DNA of 64,000 nt, from contig OZ023193.1 of the NCBI GenBank assembly GCA_963995505.1, forward strand, positions 4,982,521 to 5,046,520. The letters run 5' to 3'. Origin of the DNA: Hypericum androsaemum. Its lineage: Eukaryota > Streptophyta > Magnoliopsida > Malpighiales > Hypericaceae. This document shows, piece by piece, positions 59,064-64,000 of this stretch (positions are counted from its first letter, which is position 1; each line of letters starts with the position of its first letter). A model generated the notes under the pieces. It was not told where the DNA came from, did not search any database, and saw only the letters and a program-made list of their open reading frames with translations. Both the position numbers and the translations under genes were made by a program.

Positions 59064-59876
59064 CTCGCAGCAGAAGCCTCTGACTGGAGAAAAACAAACA
59101 AACAAAAATCCATCCCAATATGAAACATAAGAAAACAACAAGACACTTAATCTTCAAAAAAAATGCAGAAACACAAAATCAAAGAGAGGACCACGCAAAT
59201 TACCAGCTTCAAGATACAACAGGAACGAAATCAGGATTGATCATGGAACTATATGCACAGAGAAAAGTATCGGAAGTAGCAGTACATAACCACCAGATTG
59301 GCAGCAAATGAACAGACAATTACCAGCAACTTAGTTTCTAATGTGAGCAAAACAGATGACTCCTACCCAAATTACGGCATGACAAATTAAAGCTGGCTAG
59401 TAATCGGAATCTGGCCAGGAAAAAGGATTCACAACGAATGCTAAAACTCACAAGTTAACCATAGCATGCACCTAGAAACAAACCCGAGCAAAAAATTAGC
59501 CAAAATAATACCAAGGCTACACACACGTAGATGCCGATCATACTCCCACATGCAGAGGCAAATTAAGCCTCGATTTCGCACTACCAAGGAACCTCTACTC
59601 GCAAAGCTCCAAACCCAAACCCAAACCCGACATATCCTTCCCAAAACAACCTCACATTTTATTCATAGCAGTCCCATGGGCAAAACAAGCCGGCCTGCAG
59701 CTCAACCAAACCCTACGCAGTAACAACTAAGCAAACCCTAGCTCTTGACCTAACTAAGACAAACGAATATCGCTGCATTGATGCGCGATTACGAAAACGA
59801 GCTAATTGAAACGAACATGCTATTAACTAGGAAGCGGAAATCTCTAATTCGTAAAGAAGCAGCCGTCCATATTTAC

Positions 59877-60110
59877 CTGGGAGAAGGCGAGGATGATAAG
59901 AGATCAAGCCTAGATAACCGCCCAAGGTCACGGCGAGCTCCGGGAATCGGGGAGGTCACAGGAGCTAGGGTTTGCGAGGGGGGAATCGGGAAAAGGCGCC
60001 GGAATCGCGAGGGGTCCCGAAACGGCGGCGTTTCGCGCGGGAGGAGAGGACCGGGGAAACCGTGGAGGGGAGAGGAGGAGGCTCGGCGCGATCGAGGGAG
60101 TTTTTTTTTT
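59877..60110 (-). promoter_or_regulatory. Likely 5' UTR exon / promoter edge of the CID gene
   Basis: A GC-rich stretch read on the minus strand ends in CTTCTCCCAG followed by gtaaat, a good donor at 59876. A matching acceptor (tttttctccag) lies at about 59083, just before the CID start codon, so an ~0.8-kb leader intron is inferred. The exact transcript start is not visible. The GC-rich open frames here are compositional. Confidence 0.5.
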
Positions 60111-60367
60111 GGGATCTTCTTATTATTTTCGTTTTTCATATATTTTGTTTGTGTTTTTTTTTCCTTTTCTATTGGAATACTTGTTGGATTAGGCGGTGGG
60201 CCGTTGGGCTTGGGCTGATTTCTTTCCTCAACATTTAAGTCTTGTGCAATGAATGTTGTTGACTTCTATTTACATTTTAATGACACGGAAGAGTCTCTTT
60301 CCTGTTGTCCAGACACCTAATATTTCACGTGACGTGACTAGTCAAATCACCATTAAATTTTGGATAA

Positions 60368-63300
60368 TATTTTTTTGAAAGGAATGCGATAATATTATAG
60401 ATTAGGTCGGAAAATCCAAAAAAATTAGTACATCAAGTTCATCGGGATAGAAATCAACCCAATCCACGAGCAGAAGGTTAAGGCAGGATTGACGACAAAG
60501 TCGATCCACTACATTGTTTTGAGTCTTAGGAATATTGCGAATAGAACATTTAGGTAAAAGAGCTCGTCCAGAAAGTTCTACGTTCCAATCTATGGTAGCC
60601 ATCATATCCGATATAAATATAAAGGCTACCCAGCAATCCGTCTCTATAATAGATGGAATGCTCCTAAAAGCCGTGGAGACCATAGAAATTGCCTTGGAGA
60701 TGGCAGAAATTTTAGCTTCCAAAGGAGAAGAGGCTTTCAAAACATGGGTCTGGCCAGCTACAATCTGGCCTTGAAAATCTCGAACTACCATTGCCGCACT
60801 CGAGTCCGAAAAAGAATCCAACCATGTAGCATCGCAGTTGAGCTTCACGGTGCCCTATTCTGGGGCAGACCATGAAGATTTAGGCAAAAGTGGGATCAAA
60901 TCAAGTTTGTGAACTTGCAAATATTCAGAACAAATATCAAAAGCATGTTGAGCCGCTCTACAGGGGTAAAGAGGAGAGCCTTCAAACAAGAATTTATTTC
61001 TAGAATTCCAAATCACCCAGCAAAGATACATAAAATGGGAAACTGAATCAGTACTATTACTAGACGTCAGCTTGGATAAGATGAAAGCAAACTAGTCCTT
61101 AAAATTAGTATAACCGTAATCAGAGAAGCGATAGTTGAAAGAGGAAGCCAGCTAAGTGGCTCTAGCATAAGAGCAACCAAACAACATAGGAATAATAGTC
61201 TCATCCTCAATCAAGCAAATAGAACATAAATAGGAAGGATGTAGATGGCATTTGTGCAAATTAGAAGTAACTGAAACTCCATTATTAAGAAGTCTCCAAA
61301 TAAAATTTCTAACAGTAAGAGCTACACGAAGCTTCCAGACCGCTTTCCAGATACCTGGGTCAAAAGAGGCATTACTTGAACTAGCAACCATATTAGCATT
61401 ATGATTTAAGAGTTTAGTTTTTAAGAAGTTGTAACCCTTTTTAACCGAATAGATACCATCCTGAGCATATTTCCAAACCATTTTATCTGTAGCATTCCAA
61501 TTGGTAATCCTAATTTTAGAAATAGCATTGATCTCCTGAGGAGAAAAAAGATTATGTAAAAGGTTCCAATTTCAATCTCTAAGATCCTCACAGATAAGAT
61601 CCGAGACATTAATGGCCTGATTATTGGGAGGAGGAGCAGTAGTAATCCGGTGATCATGTAAAGATGGAATCCAAGGATCAGACCAAATATTTGTATTTTT
61701 ACCATCACTGATTCTAGTAAAGAGTCCTTCCGACAAAGCCTTAGCACCTTCTCGGATACTATTCCAAATCCAGGAGGGACGACTACCCTTCATGGCATTA
61801 AAAAGGTTACCATCCGGGAAGTAGATCTCTTTAAGGACTTTATAACATAAAGACAATTGGTTCGAATGGAGCCTCTAAGCCTGTTTAGCCAAAAGAGCAA
61901 GATTGAACAACCTAAAATCTTTAAAGCCCATACCACCCGTCGATTTGGGGGCGGTCATCTTTTCCAATTAATTCAGTGAGTTTTTTTACCATCTGGATCC
62001 CCAGACCACCAAAACTTGGCAATAATACAATCAAGGTTCTCACACAAAGTGATCGAGAAGAGGAGATATTACATAGCATAGGTTGGGATGGTCGAAAGAA
62101 CAGATTTGATAAGGATCTCACGACCCGCTAAGGAAAGTAGCTTTTGTTTCCAACTACTAGATAACTTGTGAATGTGCTTCAGAATGTAATTAACCGCTTC
62201 TTTTTTTGAACGCCCCCAGAAGGAAGGAAGACCAAGGTATTTGCCATTAGGTTTCATAACTTCCATATTTAGAATTCTGGAAAAAATAGTACTATTCATT
62301 TCACTTTCCTTTTTAGAAAAATAGATACTGGGTTTTGAGAAATTAATCTCTTGTCCCGTACAATCCGAGAAATGAGTAAGAATGTTCTTAAGGGTAGTAA
62401 CCTCCTCAACGTTAGCTTTTCTGAAGATGAGAGTATCATCTGCGAACAAGATTTGAGTGATACACGGGGAATTATTATTGAAATTAAGACCCAAAATTTG
62501 CCTGAGCGGATGGCAGTGACTCATGTAATGGACCAGTGTATCCGACACAAGCAGAAACAGAAAGGGAGAAAGAGGGTCTCATTAGCGGATACCCCTGGTA
62601 GATTTAAACCAGGGTAGCGGTTGACCATTGAAAAGAATGCCATAAGAAGTCGTTGTAACACAACTCATAATACATTCAATCTATTTTAGAGGATAACCAA
62701 GTCTAATCATAACGTTCTTAAGGAACTCCAAATTAAGCAAATCATAAGCCTTATTCAAATCCAATTTGATTATCAGGGATAAGTTTATTTTTCTGTTAGA
62801 AGTCTTCAGATGGTGAACGGCCTCATGGGCCATAATGATATTATCTTGGATACAGCGGTCCTTAACAAAAGAGCATTGGCAATCAGAAATAAGAACTAGC
62901 ATCTAAGGCTTGAGTCTATCTGCAAGTACTTTAGTATAAATCTTATACGCAAAATTGCATAGACTAATAGGCCTAAAACCATGGATGTCAACAAGGTTTG
63001 GTTTTTTGGGGATAAGAGAAATGAAGGTCTTATTAAGATCAGCAGGAATAAAAGATGAATCAAACATATAGTTGACTGATTCAATGAGTTCCTCCGACAC
63101 GGTCGACCAAAATTTTTGGTAAAAAGCCCTGAGAGACCATCCAGTCCTGGGGCTTTTTTACCATTCATAGCAAAAGTTGCCTATTTAATCTTAGTAGGGG
63201 TAATGGGAGCAGTCAGCTGGGAGGCCATATCAGAGGTAACAAGGGTTGGAATGCAGTTCATGATATTCGTAGAGTCCAAAGTGATTGAAGTCAAGTATAT

Positions 63301-64000
63301 GCCCGTAAAGTGAGAATGAATCATAGATTTAAGAGAGTCATCATCATCAATCCACGACTCTGAAGCATTCTGAAGTTTGATAATTCGATTGATGTCTACG
63401 ATTAGCCAAAATGTGGAAAAAGGAAGTATTCCTATCTCCCAACTTCAGCCAACTTATACGAGATCTTTGAGCCCAAAAAATTTCCTCTTTTTCGAGCAGA
63501 AGGTGAAGCTCTTTTTTAGGGAAAACCTCGAAGGATTTATATTAGTTAGCATAATCAACAAGTTGGATCTGACCCAGATTTTTTTGAGATATTCAATTCT
63601 TTTTCTTGTATTCTCATTTCGGTTTTTAGACCAAGAAAGCAAGTATTTAGAGCACCAATGCACTTTTTTGTTAAAAACAATCAGAGGAGAGCCCATAGCC
63701 GGGGTGTGCCAGAAATGATCATCTACCTCCCGACAACCAGGTTCTTTAAACCAGAATTCCTCAAAATAGAAGAGCTTTTTATTGAAAATTTTAGGACTAG
63801 TCAGGATAATAATAGGACAGTGATCTGAGCCATTGATAAGACCATGAATGATTTGGGTATTAGGGAAGGTGTTACACCAATGAGAGTTAGCAAGGGAGCA
63901 GTCAAGGCGTTGTAAAATGTTAGCTGAGCCAAACTGAAGGTTGGACCAAGTAAAGAGATTTCCTTTGAAGCCCAGATCAATCAGGTCACAATCGTAAATA
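60368..64000 (-). mobile_element. Decayed L1-type LINE, runs off the window
   Basis: On the minus strand the order is endonuclease end (about 63900-64000 and beyond), linker, RT, zf-RVT and RNase H. RT shows KKAPGLDGLSGLF, FISLIPKKPNLVDIHGFRPI, SLCNFAYKIYTKVLADRLKP, IIKLDLNKAYDLLNLEFLKN and ILFADDTLIF. zf-RVT at 61152-61481 reads DGIYSVKKGYNFLK and later CSICLIEDETIIPMLFGC. RNase H at 60402-60848 starts MKLNCDATWLDSFSDSSAAM and includes the ETDCW box. Several stops and frameshifts are present. The 3' tail is the T run near 60370. It is related to, but clearly diverged from, the LINE at 19181-25691. Confidence 0.87.

Noticed and set aside
59778..60238. Arg/Gly-rich open frames near the CID promoter
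   Set aside because: GC-rich leader sequence; the donor site and position fit a 5' UTR exon better, and the ends run into T-rich low complexity.
1..64000. tRNA or rRNA genes
   Set aside because: No cloverleaf-like box A/box B pairs or conserved rRNA segments were noticed; the tRNA-complementary stretches are retrotransposon primer sites.

Overview
The window is nuclear DNA of a flowering plant, most likely a eudicot. It has GT-AG introns, plant gene families (ACD6-like ankyrin/PGG proteins, an Alfin-like PHD protein, NF-YA with a miR169 site, a CID3/CID4-type ataxin-2 homologue, SAUR and BAG7-like fragments) and many plant transposons. I cannot name the species.

Left two thirds (1-40 kb) is a transposon-rich ankyrin cluster. 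A two-gene block occurs twice, about 27.6 kb apart: about 2.18-12.4 kb and about 29.77-38.83 kb. In each block the first gene (A at 4045-6333, B at 31613-34160) splices to an intact ankyrin plus four-helix PGG membrane protein. The second gene in each (C at 10918-12410, D at 36309-38829) is a pseudogene that lost the same first exon-1 codons before the block was copied. Comparing the blocks gives empty sites, so later insertions can be delimited: a 2.2-kb solo LTR and a 0.49-kb solo LTR in block 1, and a LINE tail in block 2. A shared truncated Copia 5' end lies upstream of A and B, and a third piece of that upstream region sits at 17.98-18.78 kb.

Between the blocks (12.4-29.8 kb) are a long-TIR element, three unrelated gene fragments side by side (BAG7-like, IGP dehydratase, FLX-like), a decayed LINE carrying two nested solo LTRs, and two minisatellite fields, one with 22-bp units in a higher-order pattern.

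From 39.1 to 44.5 kb come a Pack-MULE that carries a SAUR fragment and has a perfect 9-bp target duplication, a half element of similar type, a recent 192-bp tandem duplication and a hAT-like MITE.

Right third (44.6-60.1 kb) is ordinary gene space: an intronless SLC25A44-like mitochondrial carrier (+), then on the minus strand an Alfin-like PHD protein (255 aa), an NF-YA factor whose 5' end runs into a 200-N gap, and a 13-exon CID3/CID4-like protein (652 aa). All splice models given for A, B, the Alfin-like gene and CID stay in frame. The window ends in a second decayed LINE (60.4 kb to the end).
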